Positions 36,519 through 48,400 of a stretch of DNA of 64,000 nucleotides are shown piece by piece; within the stretch, counting starts at the first letter, position 1, and the number at the start of each line of letters is the position of its first letter. The stretch is from Prunus persica. Taxonomy: Eukaryota > Streptophyta > Magnoliopsida > Rosales > Rosaceae. The stretch is from contig NC_034009.1 of the NCBI RefSeq assembly GCF_000346465.2, forward strand, positions 7,511,776-7,575,775, read 5' to 3'. Below the pieces are notes generated by a model, which saw nothing but the letters and a program-made list of their open reading frames with translations, searched no databases and was not told the DNA's origin. The position numbers and the translations under genes are program-made.

Positions 36519-37735
36519 TGTAATTTTATAGATTTTACAGGGCCTGCACCTTCATTGCAGGTGGAAAAAATCTATCTGTTGTATGTTCCTGTAATAATAA
36601 TTGCGCACATTCTTAAACTTGCACCTGTGGTTTTTACGTCTTTTCAAAATGACGGTTTGGAACCTTGTGCCTTATAGGTTCAAATAACCACATTGTCTCT
36701 CCCAAATTGCATGGTAGCTCGGAACTTTTGGCCTGGGCACAAACTCAAAATTTATTTGCCCTTTTCAAATGGACATGAAACGTGAATTGAGTAAAAGCCA
36801 TGATAATATCGCAATATAGTAGTGAAGAGCATTAACTACTATATACCCACAACTTCAAGTTCAGGATCTCTCATATATTTGGATCCATGGGCTTCCGGCC
36901 CAGATATAACAAAATATGTGGGGAGCCTCAATTCATTATTTGAGGTTTATATTGATATTATCCATTTCGCGGTGTATTCTTAACAACCGGAATTCACAAA
37001 ATATATTTCTTCCTTGAGGTGTCGATTATAACAAAATCGAACTTTAAATTCATCATCTTCTTATGCCAAAGAAATATGTGGCATACCACAATTTGCAATA
37101 ATACCTCAAGGGTTGTCCATTTAATTGTTGGAACTTCAGGTTCTCAACACTGTTAAATTTTGAACTTCAGGTCAAAGCCACATATTCTCATGGTATGGAC
37201 ATTTTTATAATTTTCTGTACATATTTCGGGACTTTAAGCCCTTACATAATTGTCCATATTTTGAAGAACTTCTGGCATCTCATTTAATTGCTCATCCATG
37301 AGTTTAAGGAACTGCAGGTTCCCTTTTGTATATAGTGACGGTTTACCCAAAATGGTTAATATTTATGCATACGTCACTATTCATATGAATAGTACTATTC
37401 ATCAAGTCATGAATACGTATCTATTCATCTGCCAGTACAGTTATCATCAATGTGTACGGCATTATGAACCAATACGGTACTGTTACATCATTAAGGAACC
37501 CCAGGTCCTTATTTACATGTCAGGGATCAAGGACCCTCAAGTCCAATCATATGTTTACAAATATAGTACCGGAGAGACTGTCAGCTCTTATATTAACATC
37601 ATCATCAAGGATCTTCAAGTCCTGATGTAATTGTATGATGAGGATCAAGGAACTTCTGGTCCTGATCTATATACTATAAAAAAAACTCATCATACAGCAC
37701 ATTTAGTCCATAAAATAAATTGCTGGTAAATAAAT

Positions 37736-38325
37736 TACTGGTATGGACGATAAACCCGCACCACACTTTAAATAAATGTAAATGTGCGGGAAATTAAATT
37801 CATAAAGTTAAGGTGCTTGTATGGGCATTAATTCTGCTCCATACATTTAAATAAAAGTAAAGGCGTGGACGATAAACCCGCACCACCCTTTTAAATAAAT
37901 GTAAATGTGCGGTAAATTAAATGCATAAATTAAATTGCTTGCTGTATGGACGTTAATCCCGCACCATACCTTAAATAAAATTAAATGTGCGGTAAATTAA
38001 ATTTGTAAAGTAAACGTGCTTGTATGGGTACTAATTCTGCTCCATACATTTAAATAAAAGCAAAGGCGTGGACGATAAACCCGCACTACCCTTTAAATAT
38101 TACCGTATGGGTAATAAATCTACACCATACCATAAATAAAATAAATAAGCAAAGGCGTGGACGATAAACCCGCACCACCCTTTAAATATTGTCGTATGGG
38201 TAATAAACCTACACCATACCATAAATAAAATAAATAAGCAAAGGCGTGGACGATAAACCTGCACCACCCTTTAAATATTGTCGTATGGGTAATAAACCTA
38301 CACCATACCATAAATAAAATAAATG
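37736..38325. repeat. Tandem repeat array (89-bp unit) in the retrotransposon leader
   Basis: Three near-identical 89-bp units start at 38060, 38149 and 38238 (GCAAAGGCGTGGACGATAAA...). They are preceded by more diverged, shorter relatives from about 37740 that share GGACGATAAACCCGCACCAC. In element orientation this lies just downstream of the 5' LTR and primer site, where leader and packaging signals normally sit. Confidence 0.8.
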
Positions 38326-38541
38326 TAGGAATAAAAACCACCACTAAAAATATAAGAAAGTGAAAATTACTGTAGGAAGCTTTTCCAACCCCCCCTTTTT
38401 TTTCTTCGTTGGAATCTTATCAACACCATGATTCATTAGTTTGAAAGCTAGACAAATTATGTTGGCTTTTCTTCTTTACATCAACATAATGGTTAGTAGT
38501 ATAAATAATAGTGCAGCACAAAAATTATACCTGAGAGCTTC

Positions 38542-38555
38542 TCGTGCTGATAACG
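38542..38555 (-). other. Primer-binding site matching the tRNA-Ile anticodon arm
   Basis: On the minus strand, CGTTATCAGCACGA begins directly after the 5' LTR. From memory, plant cytosolic tRNA-Ile(AAU) has an anticodon arm of UCGUGCUAAUAACG. The match is complete if wobble base 34 is inosine, which pairs with C. This implies priming by a 5' half-tRNA, as in Drosophila copia with tRNA-iMet. Confidence 0.5.
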
Positions 38556-39134
38556 TGTTATAAAATAACCTGGAATATGTGCGAATATTGAGCTGCACGT
38601 AAAGTAGATGAGACACAGTATTTAACGAGGTTCGGCTATGCCTACGTCCCCGGAGAGCAGCAGTAGTAACTTTTCCACTATGTAAAATAATAGGGCTACA
38701 ACTTTAATGTTTACAATATGTGTGGCTCACTGAATTTTCTCTTTAGGAGAATTTCTCTCTGCTCTCTCTTTCCTCTTTCTTCCTTCTCTTCCTCTTGTCT
38801 CTTTCCTTTTCTCTCTTTCCTCTTTTCTCTTTCCCCTTCTTTCTTTCCTATTCTCTTTCCTTTTCTCTCTTCTCTCTTTCCTCTTCTTTGTTTCTTTCCA
38901 TTTCTCCCTTTCTCTTCTCTTTGTTTCTTTCCGTTTCCCTCTATTCTATTCCTCATAGATCATGGTCTCTCTTTGCATAAGAGAGAAGCCTTTTATAGGG
39001 AAAGGGTGGATAACACCCGTGAATCTACAATCCACCTGTGAATCTACAATCCACCTGTGAATCTACAATATAATCATGCACCAAAGTCTACAAACAAATA
39101 GTAAGTGGGCTCCATTACTTTATACTTTACAACA
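38556..39134 (-). repeat. 5' LTR of the minus-strand retrotransposon
   Basis: 579 bp. It is 19 bp longer than its partner because one CCACCTGTGAATCTACAAT block is duplicated near 39031-39068. Otherwise nearly identical to the 3' LTR. Confidence 0.9.
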
Positions 39135-39612
39135 GTTTCCTAAAACTTCCAAGAAACTGCACGTGATCCTCTTTGCGAATGCAATTTGAACACCTTTCTG
39201 ACCTCCGAAAATTACGCACGACCACTCTTTGGAAAGCTCTGGATGTCTTCTTTTCAGCCATATGTCATGTGCCTTAATCCGATGTTGTATGAGTGAGTTA
39301 TGGCAAAAATACCCCTGCTGACTCAGTATTCTCCGGGAATTAGTTTAGGCTGAGTTGTCTAATTAAAAATGGGCACCTTAGCAGTCTTCAAAAATTATGA
39401 AAATATTCATGGACAAACTTCAAGATGCTATCTTCCATCTCTAAGTGGAATCATGTCAAACTCTACTATGAGGAATATTTGGTGAATTTATACATTTCGT
39501 GGCTCATAAGCCGAAAATTCAGAAAATAACTAAAATCAGCATCTTTAGTCCAAATTAATTCACAAAACTAAGTAAAAATGATATAAAATAATGTGAAATT
39601 ATGACCGTATCA

Positions 39613-40110
39613 GGGAGCCTATTAGGAAAGGGATTTGATCCGTTGCAAAAGCAAAATTTTAGCATAGTGAACTATGACAATCGAGTGGAAGCACACAAAC
39701 ATCTGACTTGGCATAGGAAACGAATTTTAAATTACATTTAAAACAAATGTAAATTTAATATATTGAATTGTGATAAAGTGTATTAAGGTGTATGAGAAGT
39801 ATTTTTGGTAGTTAAATAAGGTGTATTTAGTTAATTTTATAGAGTGTACTTAAATCATATAGTGTATTCAATTAATTTTAGAGTTCGATTAACAACAATC
39901 GCATAAATTTATGTTAAGGAAAAGAACAGAACCATCATATTCAAAAGTTGCAAAGACTGGGCTTTTCACACAGATCTGTACAAGTATCATTTGTACAAAG
40001 TTGGTTGTATCGTTAGCTCTATACCATTATAACAAAATGTCGAGGCCCATTTAAACCTAAGTACTGATGCGATCACAGCACATGAGCAACCTAATTTCTA
40101 CCCGTAACTT
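39613..40110. other. Intergenic, 3' flank of the TPS gene
   Basis: AT-rich sequence with several GTGTATT words and no coding potential. The last about 200 bases probably include the TPS 3' UTR. Confidence 0.4.
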
Positions 40111-42947
40111 TTAGATGAACCCTTCAAATGATTTCTGAACCTGTGCAAACTTTGGCTGAGTTGATGAAGCTGCAGCAAGGCCCTGAACTAACTTGATCAC
40201 ATCAACTGTGTCATCAAGATAGTATTTTGCCATGCTTGGTTTTTGACCAACAGTGCAGGCAAAAACTTCTGCTATGGCTGGCACGGAGGGATTGGAAGAT
40301 GAATGCACAATACTCTTAAACATGTCTTCATCTGACCGGTCATCCCCGATGCACAATAGAAAATCCGGTGGCTTCCCCCTACTTTGCATCTTCGAGATGA
40401 GATTCTGCACAACTATGCCTTTGCTCACACCCTGAAATCACACAGACGTCCATTACAAATTAAAATGAATTCGTAAGTACCACAGCAAAATAAAAACGAA
40501 TTGAAATGACCCTTCATCAACATTTTCGACTAACAAAATGAAATTTTCATCTCCTAATTCCTAAACTACTGATGGCTGGATGTATCGAAATGTTTAATAC
40601 GATGCATACCTGCGGTTTCACTTCGACAATGTGTTGGCCCCTTTTAACCACTACAGGTTCATTGATTAGCACACTCTCTAGATGATCAAGAAGCTCCTTG
40701 GCCTGGGAAGAGCCAAAATGAGGATCGGCATCTTGATGATGCCAGACCAATGCACTTTCTTTCTGCTCTATGAAAGAGCCATCAGTTGCTTCTGTGTATG
40801 GCTCCATAACAGGCAGTACAATGTTTTTCCAACCGAAGTCCATTGCTAAGGTACAAGTCTCCCAAGGAGAATCCTTAGCCCACCTGCAAAAACAGAAATA
40901 ATCAATTAAGAGACAACACAAAAGGTGGCCATATATGTAATGAGCAAAGAAACAAATTTCACCTAGTGAAGTAGCCATGTTCTGCTGACAACCCCAATTT
41001 CTCACAAAGAGAAAACCACTTGCTGAGAGAATCCTTCTCTCTGCCGCTCACAATGAAAACCACATTTTTCGGATCGTTGCATAAGCAATTCAAAACTGAA
41101 ATAACTTCACCGCTGGGGGCTTTGTCCACCGAAGCCTGAGGCGTCATAGTGCCATCATAGTCCAATAAAATCAACCGGCTATTTGCATTTTTGTAAGCAT
41201 GGGCAATGTGATCCACAGAAAGCTTCCTGAAGTTAGGTCCCAAAGCAACAACTCTGAATCCCAAACCCAAACCAATACCCCAGCACCGCCTGCGGTAATG
41301 CTCTCTACAAGCTCTCTCAAGGTCTTGATCGAAGCTTCGCGCCCAATACGCAACATCATGAGAGCTAATATACTTGTAATGCTTGTCGTGGCGAAACTGT
41401 TTCTCTGCCTCCGGCATTGTGGTGGCCAAGTTTATTGCGTCAGAAACAGCATCGATGTTCCATGGATTGACGCGGATTGCACCACTGAGAGATGGAGAAC
41501 AGCCAATGAATTCAGACACGATGATGACACTCGTTTTAGGCCTATCTGCTTCATCAATCCCCAATGCCCTGTCCAAAACAGGGCTGCCCTGCCTACAAAC
41601 AGTATACTTGTAAGGCACCAAATTCATCCCATCCCTCACAGCATTTACCAAACAGCACTCCGAAATGGCATAGTATGCAGCCTTCTCTTGCGTCGTAAGC
41701 GGGCCATTGATGACAATGATCGGCTGGTACCCCGGTTCGCCATACCTCTGATTGATTTCTTTTGCAATAGCACTGGTCTCATTCAGCACATCCTGCACAT
41801 CCTTACCCCGACTTCGCGCCGGGTTTGTTATCTGCACAAAAACCACTTTCCCCCTCAAATTCTGATGCTCCTCCAGAAGCTGCCTCATTGCCAGAAACTT
41901 CAAACTAATCCCCTTAAACAAGTCCAAATCATCCACCCCTAAAATCACAGTCTTCCCCTCAAATTCCTCCTTGAGTTGCTTCACCTTCCTGGCAGTATCC
42001 TCAAGCGACAAAACGGATTGAAGCTGACCCATATGAATCCCAACAGGCAGCATCTTAATACTCACAGTTCTTCCATAATATTCCAAACCCATGTAGCCCC
42101 TTTTGAACTCATAATGAAGACCCAACATTCTGCTACAACATGACAGAAAATGCCTTGCATAATCAAATATATGGAAACCAATCAGATCACAGTTCAACAA
42201 GGCCCGAAGAATCTCTTCGCGTACCGGTATCGTCCTGTAAATCTCCGAAGAAGGAAAGGGACTATGCAGAAAGAAACCAAGCTTAACACGATAATACCTC
42301 TTCCTCAAGAAAGTAGGCAACACCATCAGATGATAATCGTGGATCCAGACGAAATCCTCATCTGGGTTCAATACCTCTATGATTCTATCGGCAAAGGCCT
42401 TGTTTGCCGACACGTACGCCTGCCAGAGTGCACGGTCGAACCGTGCACCGTGGCTCGGCGTCATGGGCAGCATGTAGTGAAACAGAGGCCAGAGATAATG
42501 CTTACAAAACCCATGATAAAACTTGTTCTGCACGTCCATAGATAAGAAGGTGGGGACGCACCGAAACTCGTGGAGAAGCAAGCTCGCCACTTCGTCTTGC
42601 TCCGATGGGTCGATCTCGGCCTTCAAGCAGCCGACGTACAAGACCTCCACGTCGGGCTTGAAGCCGTCTCTGAGTTGCAGCACCAGGCTGTCATGGTCCA
42701 ATTCAAAAGACCACTTACTGGTTTTCGCGTCGCGGGAGGCGCGAATGGGCAGCTGGTTGGCGACGATGATTCTCCGCTGGTGCGGAACAGGGGAATCGGC
42801 CGGGACGTCGTCGTTTTGGTGGTTGTCGTCGGTTTCGAACTCCGATATGACTCGGGGGACTGTCATGAGTTTTGGGATCCGAGTGGCGGTCCAGAAATCT
42901 TCGATGGGATCCAAATTCAATAAATCAAAGCAGGATCTCGATAGCAT
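40111..42947 (-). CDS. Class II trehalose-6-phosphate synthase (TPS11-like), 3 exons, 859 aa
   Basis: Exons: 40963-42947, 40610-40883, 40111-40431, all GT-AG and in phase. I start at the ATG at 42947 (MLSRSCFDLLNLDP), the usual N-terminus of the family. The open frame extends six codons upstream only to a GTG, which plants would not normally use. An N-terminal GT20 synthase-like domain (about 55-540, with WIHDYHLMVLP and SEFIGCSPSLSGAIRVNPWN) is fused to a HAD phosphatase-like domain with LLDYDGTM (D596), SGR, and GDDRSDEDMF from 782. Length, three-exon structure and phrases such as ITNPARSRGKDVQDV and AISECCLVNAVRDGMN fit the TPS5-11 class, closest to TPS11 from memory. Class II proteins generally lack demonstrated synthase activity and act as regulators in trehalose-6-phosphate and SnRK1 sugar signalling. 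A potential uORF lies upstream. Confidence 0.93.
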
Positions 42948-43055
42948 ACTCGGAAACAATGGCACCCAAGAAAGCTTTTTTTTTTCCCTCTGTTTTTTGT
43001 TTTAGAAAAAGAATTTAACAATGGTGTTGTGATTTTTGATTTGGGTGTGTTCAGT

Positions 43056-43130
43056 TTATATGTGGGTGTTGCAGACGAAGATGAATCTTGGAGTTAAGGA
43101 AACGAAAGATGATGTTGATTCTAATTCCAT
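43056..43130 (-). other. Candidate upstream ORF in the TPS leader
   Basis: A 24-codon frame with an ATG at 43130 and TAA at 43056-43058 lies 108 bases before the TPS start. No other ATG occurs between them on the coding strand. If the transcript starts upstream, for example near the CT-rich tract at 43160-43195, the uORF would be in the leader. The transcription start is not known. Confidence 0.4.
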
Positions 43131-43158
43131 AAATTCTAAAACGAGCTCTTGTTTTCTC

Positions 43159-43167
43159 TAGAGAGAG

Positions 43168-43196
<29 letters not shown>
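43159..43196. repeat. (GA)n tract upstream of TPS
   Basis: A run of GA dinucleotides (CT on the coding strand) about 210-250 bases 5' of the TPS start, a typical feature of plant leaders and core promoters. Confidence 0.6.
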
Positions 43197-43198
<2 letters not shown>

Positions 43199-43371
43199 CA
43201 AGTAAATTAGTGATTTTTAAGGATAAGAACGAAAGTGAATGCGTTATGTATGGGGACGTAAAAGGAAATGTTTTGGACGGTGTGGATTAAGTGGATCACC
43301 GGATAAACCTGATCACAATCAATGCACTCGAGCGTATGGAATGTTGGTGGTGCAATTAGTTACAATTGGGA

Positions 43372-43474
43372 TAACACTATTTTATTATTTTTAATTAAAA
43401 TACTATATCACGTAAAAGTCTTATTATATATATCATAATGTTATTAATTGAGATATCAAAATAGTGTTATCATT
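43372..43474. repeat. Short inverted-repeat element
   Basis: GATAACACTATTTT at the left is mirrored by AAAATAGTGTTATC at the right, with AT-rich sequence between. It can fold into a hairpin of about 100 bases. MITE-like, but no target duplication was found. Confidence 0.5.
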
Positions 43475-44237
43475 AATTCGTGGAAGTGTTTATTTGCAAC
43501 GCAAGCCCTAACTAATAATTAGGCCTGCTATAAAGTTTTAATTTTCATTAATTTGTTTTCTTTTTAGGATGTTGTTTTCAATTTGTTTAAGCCTGATAAA
43601 TAAAGAGTTTTGAATGCTTTTCTATATTGTTTTTTTTAACATCCAACATTAGTGTAATATACTGACATTCACATCCAATTTGGATAATGTGACTGAATGA
43701 GGGCCACATTGATTTGAAATTAACTATGTTGAAATTAATACAATAAATAATACCAAAAATTAAAATAAACATGATAGAATAGATAAATAAGAGAACGATT
43801 GCCAAATTCTTTTTTTTTTTTTTTTGCATCAGATTAATTAGGTTTTTTTTCTTCATTTGATTGCTATTTCCAAATTTTATCATTGTTAGAGATATTTTAT
43901 TATTGACTTAAAAATTTGAATATATATTTCTCACTAGTCGCTCATCAGAAATCAACTATATTATATTGATAATAATAATTTTCAAATACATAATTTATAG
44001 AAACAAAGTTTTGGTCAATATAAGAAACAAAGTGAAGTCAAAGCTAATTAGAGAAACTACTGTCAAATCCCTTTTTGTCCTTTTTCATTAGATTATTTAG
44101 ATTCTATTTTATTGTTATTTCTGTAATTGATTAGTGATTATGAAATTTTTGTTTAAATATATCTTTCTCACTGATCATAAATTAACTAGTAAATTAATTT
44201 AGCATTTCCAACTTCCTAATCATGACTTTTTTTATTA

Positions 44238-44269
<32 letters not shown>

Positions 44270-44567
44270 GTTAAATCTAAATGGATAGATTTGACCATTT
44301 GGATTCAGAGTAATGCAAATTGAAGACCATAAAACCCTTAGGATATTGTTTTCAATAGAGCACTATTGATCCTCATTACCTAAAACCGGTGTGTCGTGGC
44401 TTTAGTTTGGCATTATCATTGTCTTAAGGTTGAAGGCACCGCGTATTCTAGGGGAGGAGGGTACCTTACTATAACAACTATACTTCAATTTGGCTCATAA
44501 AGGTGGTGTGTTGTTTGAGGACATTCGTTCTCTTTTAAATCAGTTCACCGAAAGTGTGTGACAGTAT
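43475..44567. other. Intergenic, AT-rich
   Basis: No gene recognised. Includes an (AAT)n microsatellite at about 44238-44269 and a long T run near 43810. Confidence 0.5.
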
Positions 44568-45047
44568 GCCCCGTTTGGTTTAAAGGAAATGAGATTTAAG
44601 AATAGAAAATTAATTGCTTTTTCATGTTTGGTAAGTTCAGGTATGAAAAATCGTTGTCTGGCCCATAAGAAAATAGGGGGAAAGTGAAGCCATTCTCCCA
44701 ACTTGGGTTTTGTTTTCCCTCATTATGAGAAAGTTTAGGAAAATGAGCCAATATTAAATAAACATTTTTCATGACTATTTTATCTCTATTAACAATTTAG
44801 AATTACAATATATCATTAAATGCATTCTTTTTTTATTTGATTTAATATGAGTATAATTTAAAATTTACACAAACTTTGTTTTCTATTCCTACTCAAAACA
44901 AACATAAGAAATGAAATAAAGTGATATTTCCTAGTTACTTTCCCAGCATTACCAAACGTGGGAAATAAATCTTCCGTTTCCCATCCCCTAGGAAATGACA
45001 TGGGAAATGATTTCCCCTCAAATTCGTTTCGTGAACCAATCGGGACC
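44568..45047. mobile_element. MITE-like element, 480 bp
   Basis: The left end GCCCCGTTTGGTTTA and the inverse of the right end (GGTCCCGATTGGTTCA) are related terminal inverted repeats. The element is flanked by TAT on both sides (44565-44567 and 45048-45050). Subterminal GGAAATGAG/CATTTCC words are also mirrored. The 3-bp flank fits PIF/Harbinger-like MITEs in length, though TAT is not their usual TTA/TAA. Confidence 0.5.
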
Positions 45048-45289
45048 TATAGGCGCATAGTTATAATCGTGCAGCATATGCGTTGGTAAGGTTTGCTTTA
45101 TCTTGTTCCCAATTAATGTTTGGATGAAATATGATTACGCTTGTCTTCTATTTTAAACGATGATATAATGTTTTGTTGATTAATACAACTTATGAGAAAG
45201 TATTTGTATAGGCATGAGCTCAATGACTGTCACTTCATCAAGCACATAAGGTCCTTTATCTTCATCACAACGTTTTGTAGACATGAGTT

Positions 45290-45400
45290 TAGTCAAGTTG
45301 GTTAGAGCGAATGCACCTGCACTCGAATTTGAATTCTCTTTTTTATAATTTAAATTAGATTAAAATAGAATATTATTTATATTATTAAATGAAAAAACTC
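45290..45400 (+). repeat. SINE-like copy, family A, with box A and box B
   Basis: TCAAGTTGGTTAGAGCGAAT is a good pol III box A context and ACTCGAATTTGAATTC is box B-like, spaced as in tRNA. They are followed by TTTAAATTAGATTAAAATAG and an AT-rich tail. The best-preserved family A copy in the window. Confidence 0.5.
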
Positions 45401-48400
45401 TAAATCATTTTTGTTGCATTAATATTTGTTTCATTTAAAATGTTGGGAGATATTCATGATCGAAAGGCTCACCAAAGAGATTTGTTTTTAGCTTAGCAAA
45501 CTTTCTTATTTAATAATGGCATTTAAGTTGAGGCTCTGGGATAATGCCTGCCAAACAAGTCACTTTTCTAACCCAATCAGAAAAGTTTGTGACAGGATCA
45601 TATACAATATCAACGATTAGATAATTCAACAACTTTTCACCAATTTGAATATTTTCAAACATGGGAATATTATCCCATCTTTGTCTTTTTTGGACTGGAG
45701 TGTTGTTCCTACTAGCCTTGGTGCTGGTTTTCTTTCGGCTATCCTTGATTTCTTGGACGAGGCAGCTGACACAGACTTCATATTTTTAGGTTTTTCTTCA
45801 AAAGCTCATGTTGATCCTCTCAATATATAATATTAAACTAAAGCAAGATAAAGAAAAAAGCACGGCACTGAAATTTCGAAGGGAGAAGCGTGCTATTTAG
45901 ATGGAGTGATTTTAAATCTAGGATTGTAGATGATATTATATGGTTAAATTGTTTACGTAAGATATTATAATATTTATGATCATGTCAAGACTAAATAAAA
46001 AATAAAGAAGGAAAAATAAATGAAATACAAATAGTTTGTTTGTATACGGTCCTTTCAAATTCATTCTAAATATCTTTTCGTATTTTAAACAAATTTAGTG
46101 TTGTTGTCAAATTTAAATTCTTTCTTCCGGATACCTCCATTCAAAAACTTCAGATAGTGAAATACGCTGGAAACCCGATCATGAATTAATATTTTTAGAC
46201 CTTACGTGGCACATTGTCTTTATGAGCATAGACATTTCTTGATTAACAAAGTGTTTTGTAGGTACATCAATCTTGGTGTGCTTTTCATCATTCCAAGTTG
46301 CGCCGCGTACTTTTGTCCAAATTACATGCTTATCCTGAACATTAAAACCAAAAGAGAAGGATAAAGATAAGCTCTCCATCATCTGCCTTGTTCCAAGTTC
46401 CAACCTTCTCGTGGGGCTTTTATTTGGAGCTTACATAAAAGTTAATATCTCAACAAGAGACATGAAATGACAAAAAGTTGATATAAATATTCCTTAAAGA
46501 CCAGTCAAAATCAGTTGCTTGCAATCGCGCATTGGATAACTACTCCATCATTATATTAGATCAGGGTATTAGCCAGCAGCAACTATAGTTCTTCAACTTT
46601 AAATTAGAGAAATCATTTACAATTTATATCGAGTTAACACTCTTTCTCACGTGTAATCGGTTTTAGATATATTGATATATGTAAAAATAAATAATTGTGT
46701 GAAATATAGATATTAAAGATGCAATTTCATCACATATTTTGAACAATTGCGATAAATGAATTCCGTTTTTCGAAGTAATCTGACGTAATAATAAATGAAA
46801 TACTGTCACATTAATTGAGATGTAAAATATGTGATAAATCAAGGATGAGAGAGTTGGAAGTTTTGAACAAAATGATTAGAATTGGGAGATTGGAGAGGTT
46901 TTGAACAAATGACTTTTTATGGAACACTTGTCTGGTGCCATGGTAGATAGCCAATAATTGTAGAGAAATGACATCATGTTAGTTTCATGGGGCTGACATG
47001 ATCTACAACCAAGTTCTATGAGCCTACCTGATTTTGCCAAATTCTACAACTTAAAAGGAGACAGCTAAGGTGTAGTAACAATTATTTTTCAAATGGTCCA
47101 CTGACTGACATAATGCACAAGTAACAGCAAATTCTTGAAGTTTTTGTTAGCTGTCCTAGACTCCTAGCTAACTGTGAATTATTACTGCCCAAACACTTCA
47201 TTTCATGTCTGCCCTAGCTGAAACATTTTTCAAAACCCTGCAGAGATCTATCCAAGACAGAAGCATGTGTGCAGCATATATATTTGACTTTTATCAGCAT
47301 ATATGGTCGACCGTTACAAATTCCATTGCGCAGAGGCAACCTAGCTAGCCAATATGTCATGTCATTATCCTTCTTCTTTGTGTCTTCAATGGCATATTCT
47401 CATTGGAAGGTCATCTTTTGTATACTGGCGCACAATGATGGTATCAGCCTGTCGTCAAAGCTGCCCCCAACTCAATTTTCTCCTTGCTCGCGTCCAATTT
47501 GAGAAGCTCTGAAATTGCGTGGAATTTCTCAAATAAATTTATTTAAATAATTTTTTAAATAAAATTAATTACAAAGTTTATTTTAATATTTTTAATATTT
47601 TTATTTTAGATTTTTATTCATAGATTACTCTTGTAAAAAATTAAACAAATTGAAAACTACTAATATATCTAATTGTGATTAACAAAATCCTTTAATTGAG
47701 GGATCAAGTAATTTTGAATTTAAATAATTTTTTATAAAAATAATCTTTCAATAAATCATTGAAATACAACACGAGATGCCAAGTCTAAAAGGCACCTTGA
47801 GCACTGCACGTATTAAACAAGGACACAAATTTTGGTCAACATAAAAGTTCAATCACAATACGAAACCCACATGTTGTGTGTGATTAGTTGTTGTGCGATT
47901 GGGTGATGACTTGGTTTCACCTAATTGGTTCTAGCTAGCTAAGCTATAGTAGTCAATTTACAAATCAAACTTTTATGGATAGCTAGAATCCCACCAAGAT
48001 TTCCTTTAGAGATGGGATAGAGAGATGAAAAGCAATTCCATTCTAAACTTCCCAACAAATTCTTGGTTGGAGATTTAGAGTTGTTATTTGACAGATTTGA
48101 ATGGGTCCATTATTTCTTCCCACTAACTTGTTCATTTTCATATTAATTATCTTGTATAGGTCTATCCATATTCCTCACCAAAGAAAAGGTCTATCCATCC
48201 ATATCCAATTGGGAGGTTATTGTTCTATGCCTCCTTCCTAGGAAACTGCTTCTATTTTTGACCTACGGATTGAACAAAGGCAACAACTTCTACTTTGTTT
48301 CATTCTGTAATTTTTCAAGTGGGCACCAATCATCTCAATTTAGCATATTATCCACTTTCTCTTGTGGTTGATTGATATATATATTTTTTAGGGTTGACGA

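Larger units (their letters stand above)
32680..39134 (-). mobile_element. Non-autonomous LTR retrotransposon (large derivative lacking gag-pol)
   Basis: Two LTRs (32680-33239 and 38556-39134) start TGTTATAAAATAACC and end TTTACAACA, flanked by a perfect 5-bp duplication GTTTC (32675-32679, 39135-39139). By eye they differ at about six positions plus one 19-bp tandem duplication, roughly 1% divergence, so the insertion is young. Orientation is minus: on that strand a purine tract (AAGGGGGAG) abuts the left LTR and a primer-site match abuts the right LTR. The 5.3-kb interior has no gag, protease, integrase or reverse-transcriptase frame in either orientation. It does contain tandem repeats and a 183-aa ORF on the plus strand. 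It must depend on an autonomous partner, probably a copia-type element judging from the primer and tract style. Confidence 0.88.
31582..39612 (-). mobile_element. Old LTR-like element (solo LTR?) split by the younger retrotransposon
   Basis: The outer pieces 31582-32679 and 39140-39612 join into one block of about 1.57 kb starting TGATGTATAATTTT and ending TATGACCGTATCA, with TG...CA borders. Flanks are AGGAG (left) and GGGAG (right), a 4-of-5 match expected for an aged 5-bp target duplication. There is no internal coding region, so a solo LTR is the simplest reading. The lineage is not assigned with confidence. Confidence 0.55.

Noticed and set aside
37736..38325. CRISPR-like array
   Set aside because: Eukaryotic retrotransposon context, and whole 89-bp units are repeated without unique spacers.
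41199..41942. 247-codon plus-strand frame
   Set aside because: Lies wholly antisense inside the conserved TPS coding exon.
42948..42965. Six-codon upstream extension of the TPS frame
   Set aside because: It begins with GTG, not ATG; the family start MLSRSC lies at 42947.
46179..46403. 74-codon minus-strand frame as a gene fragment
   Set aside because: No family recognised and no supporting exons.
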